A stretch of DNA of 64,000 bases from JAJDXO01 sp965213765 (lineage in GTDB: Bacteria; Pseudomonadota; Alphaproteobacteria; Rhodospirillales; UBA2165). The translations under genes and the position numbers were made by a program. The notes below the pieces were generated by a model. It was not told where the DNA came from, made no database searches, and worked only from the letters and a program-made list of their open reading frames with translations. This document shows, piece by piece, positions 1-8,088 of the stretch. The DNA lies in contig OZ243926.1 of the NCBI GenBank assembly GCA_965213765.1, positions 496,001-560,000 on the forward strand. Direction: 5' to 3'. Every line of letters starts with the position of its first letter. Position 1 is the first letter of the stretch.

Positions 1-245
1 CCGATCAGGCGTAAGATTTTATCTGCGGCCGCATAGGCCTGCATGTAGCAAGGAGGATAGGTAACTCTATGAATGAGACCGGCTCCTGTACCGCCCCCGG
101 ACGACGGGGGCACCGGTAAAGCAGGCGGCGGACTTCCGCCGGACACCGATACAATTGAATATCTACCCAATCGACGCGCCGTCGTGCCGTCGACATAGAG
201 TTTCCGGCTTATCCGCTGGAACTGAGCGAAATGCGAAACATAGCG
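1..245. other. Gene-free left edge with several short hairpins
   Basis: No recognisable protein gene. A 16-residue reading frame (ATG at 69, stop at 117-119) sits 12 bases after a strong AAGGAGG at 50-56, which is far for a ribosome site. Three hairpins follow one another (about 92-111, 125-142 and 170-196), and a GC-rich terminator-like hairpin closes the stretch at 246-272. It could be a small structured RNA or a leader, but I do not recognise an RNA family. Confidence 0.3.
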
Positions 246-272
246 CCCCGCCGGGACCCCCCGGCGGGGTTT
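246..272 (+). terminator. Rho-independent terminator candidate
   Basis: A perfect 10-bp stem (CCCCGCCGGG at 246-255 with CCCGGCGGGG at 260-269) encloses a four-base loop and is followed by only three T residues. Its polarity fits plus-strand transcription from the left edge. The short T run makes it a weak or partial terminator. Confidence 0.45.
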
Positions 273-309
273 GCGCGTCCGGCCGGCGACTCGCTCCTTG
301 GCTTCACTC

Positions 310-519
310 TCAGATCACGCGCTCCCTTATTGGTGTAAACCAGCCCCAATATTCAATGAAGTGACCACCGACTGACCGCTGTGCGCATTCTCGCAGGTTT
401 ACCGGATTTGTCCCAACTCGGACGTCCCTATCCGCGGCCAATAGATCGCCCGGCTTGATGGCGTCACCCTGCCCCACCGGCCACTTTGAACAACCGGATA
501 GATAGGATGCTATCCACAT
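310..519 (-). pseudogene. Possible C-terminal remnant, RraA/aldolase-like
   Basis: A 69-codon minus-strand frame contains the run AIKPGDLLAADRD, which resembles the PGD-x-ADxDG motif of RraA-type aldolases. The GVVVVP stretch that should follow is missing, and no upstream part of such a gene is visible. I read it as a decayed fragment or a chance frame. The identification rests on one motif only. Confidence 0.2.
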
Positions 520-548
520 TTCAGATTGTCACGCCGGAGGCGTTACAC

Positions 549-1208
549 CTACTCCGCCGCTTGGGTTTTATCCCTCGCCCCGTTGGCCCGGAGCGCCGCA
601 AGAGTATCCTTGGCCGACAAAGTAAACCCGAGCGCCGTTGAGATGCAGAGAAGTGCGGCTTCGTGCTGCGCCTCGCCATCCATGGAGCCCACACAATCGG
701 TCACCACGATTGGCAGGAAGTCGAGAGTGTTGGCGGTGACGGCCGTGCATAGCACGCACGAATTGGTGTTCACCCCGGTGAGCAGCAGCGTGTTCACATC
801 ACGCGACCGCAACGCGAATTCCAGATCCGTCGCGTAAAAGCAATCCTTCCGCTTCTTGGTATCGATGACCAGATCACCGTCCGCGTAGAGTCCGGGCATA
901 ATCTCCGTGCCGGGCATACCCTGGAGGTTGTGGCGGAACTGGTTTTTGCGGGTGTCCCCCGCCTGATCAGCCTTAGTGCGCCAAAAGGGATTACCCGCCG
1001 TTTCGGATGGATCCCGGTATTGGGACACCACATGAAAGATGGGAATGCCAAGATCGCGGCAGGAATTATTGAAAGTTTCGTTTGATTTGGTCACCGTGTA
1101 GGCTACGTCGGGCGGCGCCGGCAGGGTCGCCACCTCCATATCCATGTGCCCGCGATGGAGATCGATGGCGACCACGGCGGGCCGGACGTTTTCAAGACCG
1201 AGGTTCAT
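549..1208 (-). CDS. Isochorismatase-family cysteine hydrolase
   Basis: This 219-residue protein belongs to the isochorismatase-like cysteine hydrolases, which cleave amide, imide or ester bonds such as those of N-carbamoyl compounds, nicotinamide or ureidoacrylate. The catalytic triad is visible: Asp16 in VAIDLHRGH, a lysine in the TKKRKDCFYATDLE stretch (residues 117-130) and the nucleophile Cys151 in GVNTNSCVLCT. Length is normal for the family (180-230). It is transcribed away from the TauD-type dioxygenase gene at 1546. Neither the motifs nor the neighbours fix the substrate. The family is certain, the substrate is not. Confidence 0.85.
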   Translation of the reverse strand: MNLGLENVRPAVVAIDLHRGHMDMEVATLPAPPDVAYTVTKSNETFNNSCRDLGIPIFHVVSQYRDPSETAGNPFWRTKADQAGDTRKNQFRHNLQGMPGTEIMPGLYADGDLVIDTKKRKDCFYATDLEFALRSRDVNTLLLTGVNTNSCVLCTAVTANTLDFLPIVVTDCVGSMDGEAQHEAALLCISTALGFTLSAKDTLAALRANGARDKTQAAE

Positions 1209-1224
1209 GGTTCGCCTCCTCTCC

Positions 1225-1440
1225 TACTTTAGCCGGGCTTCGATGTGTTGGGCGATATCGTTGATCACCCGGACCTGAATGCCCTGGAAGCCGTGATAGT
1301 GGCGGGCGGCGCATTCGTTGCCGCGGGGCTCACCGCCGCAATAGAGAAACTGCTTCACGTCCGACGATCCCTTAAGGGCCTTGACGAACCCATCCACACC
1401 GCTGGCCAGCGTTGCAAAGCACGCATCTTGGAACACTAAC
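1225..1440 (-). pseudogene. Fragment resembling the end of an alpha/beta hydrolase
   Basis: The minus-strand frame contains FVKALKGSSDVKQFLYCGGE followed by a histidine-bearing tail that ends at 1225. This resembles the last strand and catalytic-His region of dienelactone-hydrolase-like proteins, but the expected GGxHGF is altered and the upstream half is absent. The open frame continues into the promoter and start of the TauD-type gene, which cannot be coding. It is best read as the 3' remnant of a lost gene. Family assignment is weak. Confidence 0.25.
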
Positions 1441-1488
1441 ACCGCTAAGATTGGAAGTAATCTCTGCCTTGACTCTTCGGAGCCGAAT

Positions 1489-1518
1489 AACATATCGTAA
1501 GAACTCTTACGATATGTT
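1489..1518. promoter_or_regulatory. Perfect 13-bp palindromic operator upstream of the TauD-type gene
   Basis: AACATATCGTAAG (1489-1501) and its exact reverse complement CTTACGATATGTT (1506-1518) flank a four-base centre. The palindrome ends 27 bases before the start codon at 1546. A TTGAC-type -35 element begins near 1468, so the palindrome would overlap the -10 region. This geometry is typical of repression by a TetR-, GntR- or MarR-type dimer. No regulator gene lies next to it. Confidence 0.6.
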
Positions 1519-1545
1519 TGTGTTCGTAATTGATGGGAGAGTGCC

Positions 1546-2625
1546 ATGCCCGACGAAGCCGCGGGAATAACCGGCCGCACCCGAGGAAGAGTGGTCGCCG
1601 GAGAACCGCTCGCCGATATGGCGGCCTGGACCGGCAAGGAGCTTGAAGAGAGCACGGCTTGGCGTTACGCCGCGACCGGCGAAGAGCTGGATCGCCTAGT
1701 GGCCATGGCGAGGCAGGTTGCCGCGGGTCTCGACGGTGATCCCAACAGGCTTCTCACCATGCGCGCCGGCGCCTTCGACCTCGGGCCCTTCGGCGAGCGG
1801 GTGAGAGACGAAATCTTGCCCCAGGTCCGGGACGGCCTCGGCGTCGCGCTCTATCGCGGCTTACCGATGGACGATTTAACCCTGCTCGAAGCGGCCGTGA
1901 TCTATTGGGGGATGGGCCAGCATATTGGCGTCGCGCAGTCCAACAACCCGGAAGGCGACATGATCGGTCACGTCCTCGATACCGGGAAGGATTACAACGA
2001 CCCCAAGCACCGAGGCTATCAGACCAGAGCGACCATGGATTATCACTGCGACCAAACGGATTTGGTCTGCCTGCTGTGCATCAACGAAGCAAAATCGGGC
2101 GGGCTTTCCAAAGTCACGAGTAGCTATGCCGCCTACAACGAGTTGCTGAGACGCCGGCCCGATCTCGTGGAGGTCATGCGGCAACCCTATTGCTGGACCA
2201 AACACGCCGAGACCAATTCCGGCGACGATCCCTACTACGAGAGCCCGGTGTTCAACTTCACCGACGGTACGCTGTCGATCTCGTTCGGTCCCCAGCACAT
2301 CATGAAGGGTCACGCCTTGGATGAAGCGCCGGATATCACGCCGGCTCAACTCGAAGGCATTCAGGTGATGGAAGGAATCGCCGAGGAAATCCATGGCCAA
2401 ATGGAACTCAAGCGCGGCGACATCCAGTTCGTCAACAATTACACCTTGCTGCATACCCGCACGGCATTCGAGGATTGGCCCGAACCGGAGCGCAAGCGGA
2501 CCCTGTGGCGGCTATGGCTCAACCTCGACGATTTCCTGCCCCGCACCCCCTATTCCAGGCAATGGGCCCAGGGGGTCAGCATCGACGGCGCCGGGCAGCG
2601 GATAGAACTGGTTTATCCGGGCTAA
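1546..2625 (+). CDS. TauD/TfdA-family 2-oxoglutarate-dependent dioxygenase
   Basis: A 359-residue Fe(II)/2-oxoglutarate dioxygenase of the TauD/TfdA/CAS-like group. These enzymes hydroxylate small organic acids or amines with decarboxylation of 2-oxoglutarate. The metal-binding facial triad is visible as His167-x-Asp169 (DYHCDQTD) and distal His303 (LLHTRTAF), and the 2-oxoglutarate-binding arginines lie in RKRTLWRLWLN. The start ATG follows GGGAG by a few bases and sits just downstream of the palindromic operator, so expression is probably inducible. The substrate is unknown. The adjacent cysteine hydrolase and downstream aromatic genes suggest a catabolic rather than biosynthetic role. Confidence 0.85.
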   Translation: MPDEAAGITGRTRGRVVAGEPLADMAAWTGKELEESTAWRYAATGEELDRLVAMARQVAAGLDGDPNRLLTMRAGAFDLGPFGERVRDEILPQVRDGLGVALYRGLPMDDLTLLEAAVIYWGMGQHIGVAQSNNPEGDMIGHVLDTGKDYNDPKHRGYQTRATMDYHCDQTDLVCLLCINEAKSGGLSKVTSSYAAYNELLRRRPDLVEVMRQPYCWTKHAETNSGDDPYYESPVFNFTDGTLSISFGPQHIMKGHALDEAPDITPAQLEGIQVMEGIAEEIHGQMELKRGDIQFVNNYTLLHTRTAFEDWPEPERKRTLWRLWLNLDDFLPRTPYSRQWAQGVSIDGAGQRIELVYPG

Positions 2626-2908
2626 GGTCTGGCTAAGGATCGAAGAACCGCGACAATGCTCTGATGCTGACTCAGAATTGGCAGACCTCACCCCGCGACT
2701 ACCCGTCGCATTTGCTGCTGCCGATCACCAAGGGCAACCGCGTCGGCACCTTCTATTCGGGCGGCAAGCTGGGCGGCGTTTGAAGGCTCACAATTACCGC
2801 CCCAGCAGCGCCCGGCCGCCATTGGTGCGGATAGTATCTACGCCTTTACGCGCCGGATTCGCGTGATTAGGCTTTTGTCCAGATCGTCTGGTAATTGGGA
2901 GTTGGTTG
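2626..2908. other. Remnant-bearing intergenic region
   Basis: A 39-codon plus-strand frame (2664-2783) contains YPSHLLLPITKGNRVGTFYS, which looks like the tail of a lost gene that I cannot name. Behind it, 2801-2830 is a 30-base exact copy of 4043-4072, the C-terminal coding end of the flavin monooxygenase at 4036-5253. Confidence 0.4.
2797..2840 (-). pseudogene. C-terminal remnant of a flavin monooxygenase paralogue
   Basis: Read on the minus strand, this stretch encodes TIRTNGGRALLGR and a stop. It matches ARTNGGRALLGR at the C-terminus of the monooxygenase at 4036-5253, with 30 identical bases. It lies on the other side of the AhpD-like gene. The likely history is a tandem duplication in which one copy was deleted and replaced, or a recombination scar. 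Confidence 0.5.
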
Positions 2909-4030
2909 ATGCCCGACATGCCGTCCATGGAATCCCTGCTCGGCGTCGAGACCATCGATGACCTGCGGGGCCTGGCCCGCGACGACCTTCTCGACGCCCA
3001 TGCCCAGGCGAGGGATTGGATTGCCGGCCCTGGCACGTGGCTTACCGGCGCCGAGCGCCTTGCCGTTGTGCGCGAAGTCCGGCAAGCAGCAGAATGCGAA
3101 TTTTGCCAGGCCCGCAAGAATGCGCTTTCACCTCTCACCGTCGAAGCAGAGCATGACCATCTCGGTGCGCTGGACCGGGCGGCGGTCGAGGCGACCCACC
3201 GAGTTGCAACGGACTCGGGCCGCCTGTCGGCATCATGGGTGGACGGACTGATTGCTGACGGGTTGAGCGACGGAGCCTATATCGAAATCGTCGGCTTGAC
3301 CGCAATGACCAAGATGATGGATGCCTTTGCCTGGGCCGCCGATGTTGAACCGCCCCCCCTGCCCCAACCCAGGGATGGTGCGACAAGCGGTTACCGCCCG
3401 CCCGGTGCGAAGAAATCCGACGCCTGGGTTGCCGTCGTCAAGCTGGAGGATGTCAGTGAAACCGACGGACCGCTCTACGGCGCGACCGCCGGCGGCGTCC
3501 ATCAGGCCCTGTCCCTGGTACCTGACAGCAAGCGAGCGCTCTGGGCGTTAGGCGAACCGCACTACATCCCCATGGACGAAATCCGCAATACGGACACCCG
3601 GGTGCGCGCGATCAGCCGAGCCCAGATCGAGATTTTGGCAGGCAGGACCTCGGCGCTTCACCAGTGTATGTACTGAACGACCTCGCACGCGATGATGCTC
3701 CGTGCGAGCGTCCAGGACACCGGCGCTGAATTCGAACTGACATCTCTTTCCGGGGACGACGCCAAGGGCACGGTGCCGCACCAGAACCTATTGCTCGACT
3801 TCGCCGAAGCAGTGGTTCTCCGGGACCGGGACTCCGCGGCGGCGTTGCGGCCCGATTTAATCGAGGCACTGGGACCCGCGGGTTATCTTGACGCCTGCGC
3901 GGTTGTCGCCGGTTTCCACGGATTTACGCGCATCGCCGATGCATCCGGCGTACCTCTTGATGAACGCTATCTCGGCGACGCGGAGGATGTGAACGCGCAG
4001 ACGGGGGTGCGGGAATACGACCCACGTTAG
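2909..4030 (+). CDS. AhpD-like (CMD-domain) selenoprotein with in-frame UGA as Sec256
   Basis: Reading through a single in-frame TGA (3674-3676) gives 373 residues with two alkylhydroperoxidase-D-like halves. The first half has a classical CxxC (Cys63, Cys66). The second has CxxU: Cys253-Met-Tyr-Sec256, followed by His260 and preceded by Glu241. That spacing equals Glu118, Cys130, Cys133 and His137 of mycobacterial AhpD as I recall it, so the UGA falls exactly on the catalytic cysteine. Family-like sequence continues in the same frame for 117 codons after the UGA, and a SECIS-like hairpin follows immediately (3679-3712). The ATG at 2909 follows GGGAG. The likely role is thiol-dependent peroxide reduction or a related disulfide-transfer reaction. 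The alternative is a nonsense-mutated gene, but exact placement plus the hairpin make that unlikely. Confidence 0.85.
3679..3712 (+). promoter_or_regulatory. Bacterial SECIS element
   Basis: Three bases after the UGA a hairpin forms: GAC plus CTCGCACG (3679-3689) pairs with CGTGCGAG (3701-3708) and GTC (3710-3712), leaving C3709 bulged. The 11-base apical region begins 13 bases after the UGA. With the inner pairs G3691-C3700 and A3692-T3699 the loop begins 16 bases after it and has G in its first two positions. This matches the known bacterial requirement of a small loop with an early G about 16-37 bases after UGA. Confidence 0.8.
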
Positions 4031-4035
4031 CCGGC

Positions 4036-5253
4036 CTAACGACCCAGCAGCGCCCGGCCGCCATTGGTGCGGGCGATATCCCAGTTCAATCCAAACTGCC
4101 GGCTGCCGGTCTGGGCATCGCGGAAGCAGCGCTGCAGAAAACCGCCGCCGACCATCTGGCTGGCACCCGCTGCGTAGAAAACCCGGTCGATGGCTTTCAG
4201 GGCCAATTGGGCCACGAAGGCGTTGGCCAGGATTTCTGGGCCCCTCTCCGGCGGAAACGGCGCGTTGCCGCCGGGCGAGAAATCGATCCCGCCCGCGCCG
4301 GTGGGCGGCGGCGCCTTCTCCAGCTGTGCCATGACTTTCTTCACGTGGCTGCGCAGCAGGGTCTCCGCGGCGTCAACTTCCACCGCCGCCTCACCGATCC
4401 GCATCTGCATGCTCTGGAAATCGCCGATTTGGGCGCCGAAACGGGAGGAGCGTGACCGGGTTGTCTCAACGAAGTCGTCCACGGCGCCTCTGGCCAAGCC
4501 GACCATCACTGAGGCCAGCGAGAAAGGCCCGCCGGGCGCGGTGACGCGAAACGCCGGCATGTCGATGATCCCGCCGGACGGCTTCCTGCCCGGGGAACGC
4601 ACCCGGTGCCCGGGCACGAAGACGTTGTCGAATTTGATGTCGTGGCTGCCGGTTCCCGCCAACCCAAGGGCATCCCAGGTATCCAGGATCTCGATTTCGC
4701 TCTGTTTGACGATGGCGCCGATTGCTCCGTCCTCGCCGTCGACGGGCGCGCCGCCGATCAGCACCCAGTCCGAATGCAGGCACCCGCTCGAGAATGTGGA
4801 GACCCCGCTGCCCGCATAGCCGCCGTCCACTTTCTTGAAGCTGCCCTCGATGTGCTTGGACGAAGACATCAGGGCGTCGGGGTTTTCGCGCCAAATATCG
4901 TCCATGGCGTCGATACCGAACCGGTTCATGATCAGTGCGTGCTGGCCGACGACGCCGTACACCCACCCGGTGGACCCGCAGGCGCGGGACAGGATCATGG
5001 TCAGCTCGCAGAACACGTCCCACCCCATCTCGTAGCCGCCATAGGCCCTGGGCTTGATCACGTTGAACAGGCCGGTCTCATGCAATGACCGCATGGTCTC
5101 CTCGGGGATGCGGCGGTCGGCCTCGCATCTGGCGGCGCGCTCGCGAATCTCCGGCACCAGCGCCAGCGCACGCTGCTTCAATTCATCGGGTGTTGGGGTG
5201 TCGCGGGCGGCGGCGCCATCGCCACCCTCGTCCTCGGCAATAAATCGGTCCAC
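4036..5253 (-). CDS. Group D flavin-dependent monooxygenase (acyl-CoA dehydrogenase fold)
   Basis: This 405-residue protein has the acyl-CoA dehydrogenase fold but the signature of two-component flavin monooxygenases such as HsaA and HpaB-type hydroxylases: an N-terminal helical domain (residues 24-140, AARCEADRRIPEETM), a central beta domain (TFSSGCLHSDW, LAGTGSHDIKFDNVFVP) and a C-terminal domain ending RDAQTGSRQFGLNWDIART. Such enzymes use FADH2 or FMNH2 from a separate reductase to hydroxylate phenolic rings. No reductase gene is adjacent. It is divergent from the CoA ligase gene at 5531 and shares the 277-base promoter region, so it may serve the same aromatic pathway. The substrate is not determined. 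Confidence 0.75.
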   Translation of the reverse strand: MDRFIAEDEGGDGAAARDTPTPDELKQRALALVPEIRERAARCEADRRIPEETMRSLHETGLFNVIKPRAYGGYEMGWDVFCELTMILSRACGSTGWVYGVVGQHALIMNRFGIDAMDDIWRENPDALMSSSKHIEGSFKKVDGGYAGSGVSTFSSGCLHSDWVLIGGAPVDGEDGAIGAIVKQSEIEILDTWDALGLAGTGSHDIKFDNVFVPGHRVRSPGRKPSGGIIDMPAFRVTAPGGPFSLASVMVGLARGAVDDFVETTRSRSSRFGAQIGDFQSMQMRIGEAAVEVDAAETLLRSHVKKVMAQLEKAPPPTGAGGIDFSPGGNAPFPPERGPEILANAFVAQLALKAIDRVFYAAGASQMVGGGFLQRCFRDAQTGSRQFGLNWDIARTNGGRALLGR

Positions 5254-5530
5254 GTAATTTTTCCCCCGGAAGAAATAAATCGGCTCGAAATGCGAACTTG
5301 AAAAATGAAATCGGCAATGAGTTGGGATTTTAGACGTAATTCTTAGCCGCTCGACCGGCCGAGGACAATCTGGTTAAGTCGGACCATGAGCCGGTAAGCG
5401 GCGCGGCGCCGAAGCCGGGTCGGAATTGAAGGCTGGACATTTATTTTCCATCGCTTCAACCGGCATTGCGGGGCGCGCGATTCCGGGCCAAACTTCTCGT
5501 GGGCAGTGGACAAAACCAGGGAGGGCAAAG
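5254..5530. promoter_or_regulatory. Divergent promoter region between monooxygenase and CoA ligase
   Basis: This 277-base stretch separates two divergent genes and must carry both promoters. The part at 5254-5345 is AT-richer than its surroundings. I see no perfect palindrome that would name a regulator. The ligase ribosome site GGGAGGG lies at 5519-5525. Confidence 0.4.
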
Positions 5531-7114
5531 GTGACAGACCATACCGTCACCATCGACCGCTCGGCTTTACCGGCGATACTCGATTTTTCCGATACCTTCA
5601 ACTGCGCGGTCTACATGATCGACCGCCATCTGGCCGACGGACGCGGCGACAAGGCCGCCTTCCGCGAGGTGGAGTCGGGCCGCGACATCACCTTTGCCGA
5701 ACTGGCCGAAAACGTAAACCGCACCGGCAACGCGCTTCTGGAACTGGGCCTCAAGCCCGGCGAGCGCATGCTGATGATGGTCAAGGACTGTCACGAGTTC
5801 GTCTATTTGTTCTACGGCGCTATCAAGGTGGGCGTGATCCCCGTGCCGTTGAACACCCTGCTGCGGGCAAAGGACTACGCCTTCATGATCGGGAACGCCG
5901 AAGCCGCCGGCGTGATCTACTCGCCGGAATTCGCCGGCGAGGTGGAACCCGCCCTGGATGAAAGTCCGCACAAACCCGCTGTCGTCCTGCGGGCCGATGG
6001 AGACGGCGAAACACTGGCCGGCAAGGTCGGCGCAGCTCCGGCGGAGGTCGAAGCCGTCGCCTCCGGCCCCATGGATGATTGCTTCTGGCTCTATTCTTCG
6101 GGCTCAACCGGCAACCCTAAGGGCGTGGTCCACGTCCACCGGGATATCGCGGTTACCTGCGAGCACTACGCCGTCGGCGTCCTCGGCTGGCAGGAAGACG
6201 ATGTGGTGTTGTCCGCGGCCAAGCTGTTCTTCGCCTACGGCCTCGGCAATGCGATGAACTTCCCCCTGTGGATGGGCTCGACCGCCGTGTTGTTCGCCGC
6301 CGCGCCGACGCCCCAGGGCATGCACGACACCATCGAGGCGTTCAAGCCCACCATCTTCTTCGGCGTCCCCACCCTCTATGCGGCGCAATTGAAGGAGTTG
6401 GAGGGGGGTGCATCGCCGGATCTGTCGTCGCTCAGGCTCTGCGTCTCCGCCGGTGAGGCCCTGCCCCCGGATATATTGGATCGCTGGAAAGAGCGAGTCG
6501 GCATCGATATCCTGGACGGCATCGGCACCACGGAAATCCTGCACATCTTCATCTCCAACCGGCCGGGCGACATCAAGCCGGGCGCGTCGGGCAAGCTGGT
6601 GCCGGGCTACGAGGCGCGGATCGTCGATGACGCCGGCAATGACGTCCCCGGCGGCGAGGCCGGCGGGCTGATAATCCGGGGCGACTCGCTGCTCCGGGAA
6701 TACTGGCGGAATCCCGAGAAAACCGCCGCCTCCCTCAAGGACGGGTGGATCGTCACCGGCGATACCTACGAGCGGGACGAGAACGGCTTCTTTACCTGCC
6801 ATGGGCGGTCGGACGACATGCTCAAGGTGGGCGGCATCTGGGTCTCGCCGGTGGAGATCGAGTTGAAACTCTCCGAGCATCCCAAGGTGCTGGAGGCTGC
6901 CGTCGTAGGGCGGGCCGACGACGACGATCTAATCAAGCCCGAGGCCTTCGTTGTCTTAAACGAGTCTTCGGATGCGGGCGATGATCTGGCGGACGAATTG
7001 CTCACTCACTGCAAGGATGGACTCGCCCGCTACAAGTATCCGCGCTGGTTCAACTTCGTCGACGACCTGCCAAAGACGGCCACCGGAAAAATTCAAAGAT
7101 TTCGCTTGAGATAA
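5531..7114 (+). CDS. Benzoate-CoA ligase family protein (aryl-CoA synthetase)
   Basis: A 527-residue ANL-superfamily adenylating enzyme of the benzoate/4-hydroxybenzoate-CoA ligase type, which activates an aromatic acid with ATP and CoA. Visible motifs are the P-loop SSGSTGNPKGVVH, the substrate/adenylate stretch DGIGTTEILHIF, the hinge region GRSDDMLKVGGIWVSPVEIE and the C-terminal catalytic lysine in KTATGKIQRF. I chose the GTG at 5531 because GGGAGGG lies just upstream and homology begins there with DRSALPAILDFSDTFNCAVY. It heads the run ligase, CoA-transferase A, CoA-transferase B. With the hcr genes nearby, 4-hydroxybenzoate or a related hydroxy- or aminobenzoate is the likely substrate. 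Confidence 0.85.
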   Translation: MTDHTVTIDRSALPAILDFSDTFNCAVYMIDRHLADGRGDKAAFREVESGRDITFAELAENVNRTGNALLELGLKPGERMLMMVKDCHEFVYLFYGAIKVGVIPVPLNTLLRAKDYAFMIGNAEAAGVIYSPEFAGEVEPALDESPHKPAVVLRADGDGETLAGKVGAAPAEVEAVASGPMDDCFWLYSSGSTGNPKGVVHVHRDIAVTCEHYAVGVLGWQEDDVVLSAAKLFFAYGLGNAMNFPLWMGSTAVLFAAAPTPQGMHDTIEAFKPTIFFGVPTLYAAQLKELEGGASPDLSSLRLCVSAGEALPPDILDRWKERVGIDILDGIGTTEILHIFISNRPGDIKPGASGKLVPGYEARIVDDAGNDVPGGEAGGLIIRGDSLLREYWRNPEKTAASLKDGWIVTGDTYERDENGFFTCHGRSDDMLKVGGIWVSPVEIELKLSEHPKVLEAAVVGRADDDDLIKPEAFVVLNESSDAGDDLADELLTHCKDGLARYKYPRWFNFVDDLPKTATGKIQRFRLR

Positions 7115-7132
7115 GGTTTATAAATATAAGAA

Positions 7133-8056
7133 ATGATTGAAAGAATTTGCTCTTTGAGTGACGCCGTCCGGGGCCTGGTCCAGGATGGCGACGGCGTGGT
7201 CATCGGGGCCTCTCTCGAGACCGCCATTCCCTTCGCCGCCACCTATGAGATCATCCGTCAGGGAAAGAAGAACCTGGAGATGATCGCTCCCATCTCGGAT
7301 GCGTCCACGGATATGCTGATCGGCGCGGGCTGCGTCGGCACGGTGACCGGCGCCTGGGTCGGCAATGTTTCCGGCGGGCTTGGCCACAACTACCGCCGGG
7401 CCGCGGAAAAGCAGATTCCGCATGCCTTGGACATCAACGATTATTCCAACTTCACCATCGGCATGGCCCTGTTCGCCGGCGCCTATGGGCTGCCTTACGC
7501 GCCGGTGCGCTCGATCCTGGGCTCGGACATCATCAACTCCAACGCCGCCTTCAAGATGGCGACCAACCCCTTTTCCACCGAGACCGAGCCGGTAGTCCTG
7601 GTGCCGCCGGTGAAGCCGGATGTCGCAATTTTGGGCGTTCAGCGGGCCGATGCGGCGGGGAACAATCATTATTGGGGCTCGTCGGGCCTCGCCCAGGAGG
7701 CGGCGCTGGCCGCCGAACGGGTGATCATCGTCGCCGACGAGATCGTCGAGCCGGATGTGATTTTGTCCGATCCCTCGCGAGTCCTGGTGCCGGGATTTCG
7801 CGTCGCCGCCGTCTGCCACGTGCCGGCGGGCACCCACCCTGCCCCGCTTACCGGACGCTGGCAGCGGGACAGCGCCTTTTTCAACGATTATCACGTACGC
7901 TCCCGTGACGTGGACGGCTACAAGGCCTGGCTCGATGAATGGGTGTTCGCCGTCGAGGGCGCACCCGGCTATGCGAAAAAGCTCGGCGACCAATTGTCGG
8001 CCCTCAAGATCGCCGGCAGCCAGAATGCGGCGCATGCCAATTACGCCGCTGAGTAA
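7133..8056 (+). CDS. CoA-transferase subunit A, glutaconate CoA-transferase type
   Basis: A 307-residue subunit of a family I CoA-transferase (GctA/IpdA-like). The glycine-rich GDGVVIGASLE loop near the N-terminus, the IGAGCVGTVTGAWVG stretch and the DVAILGVQRADAAGN segment are typical. It begins 18 bases after the ligase and precedes subunit B by 32 bases, so the three genes are one operon. In this family the A and B subunits form the active enzyme together. In steroid degradation the homologues IpdAB hydrolyse a ring rather than transfer CoA, so reaction type is open. Transfer of CoA to a dicarboxylic intermediate is the conservative guess. Confidence 0.8.
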   Translation: MIERICSLSDAVRGLVQDGDGVVIGASLETAIPFAATYEIIRQGKKNLEMIAPISDASTDMLIGAGCVGTVTGAWVGNVSGGLGHNYRRAAEKQIPHALDINDYSNFTIGMALFAGAYGLPYAPVRSILGSDIINSNAAFKMATNPFSTETEPVVLVPPVKPDVAILGVQRADAAGNNHYWGSSGLAQEAALAAERVIIVADEIVEPDVILSDPSRVLVPGFRVAAVCHVPAGTHPAPLTGRWQRDSAFFNDYHVRSRDVDGYKAWLDEWVFAVEGAPGYAKKLGDQLSALKIAGSQNAAHANYAAE

Positions 8057-8088
8057 AATAAACAAGAAATAACAAACACTTACGAGAT

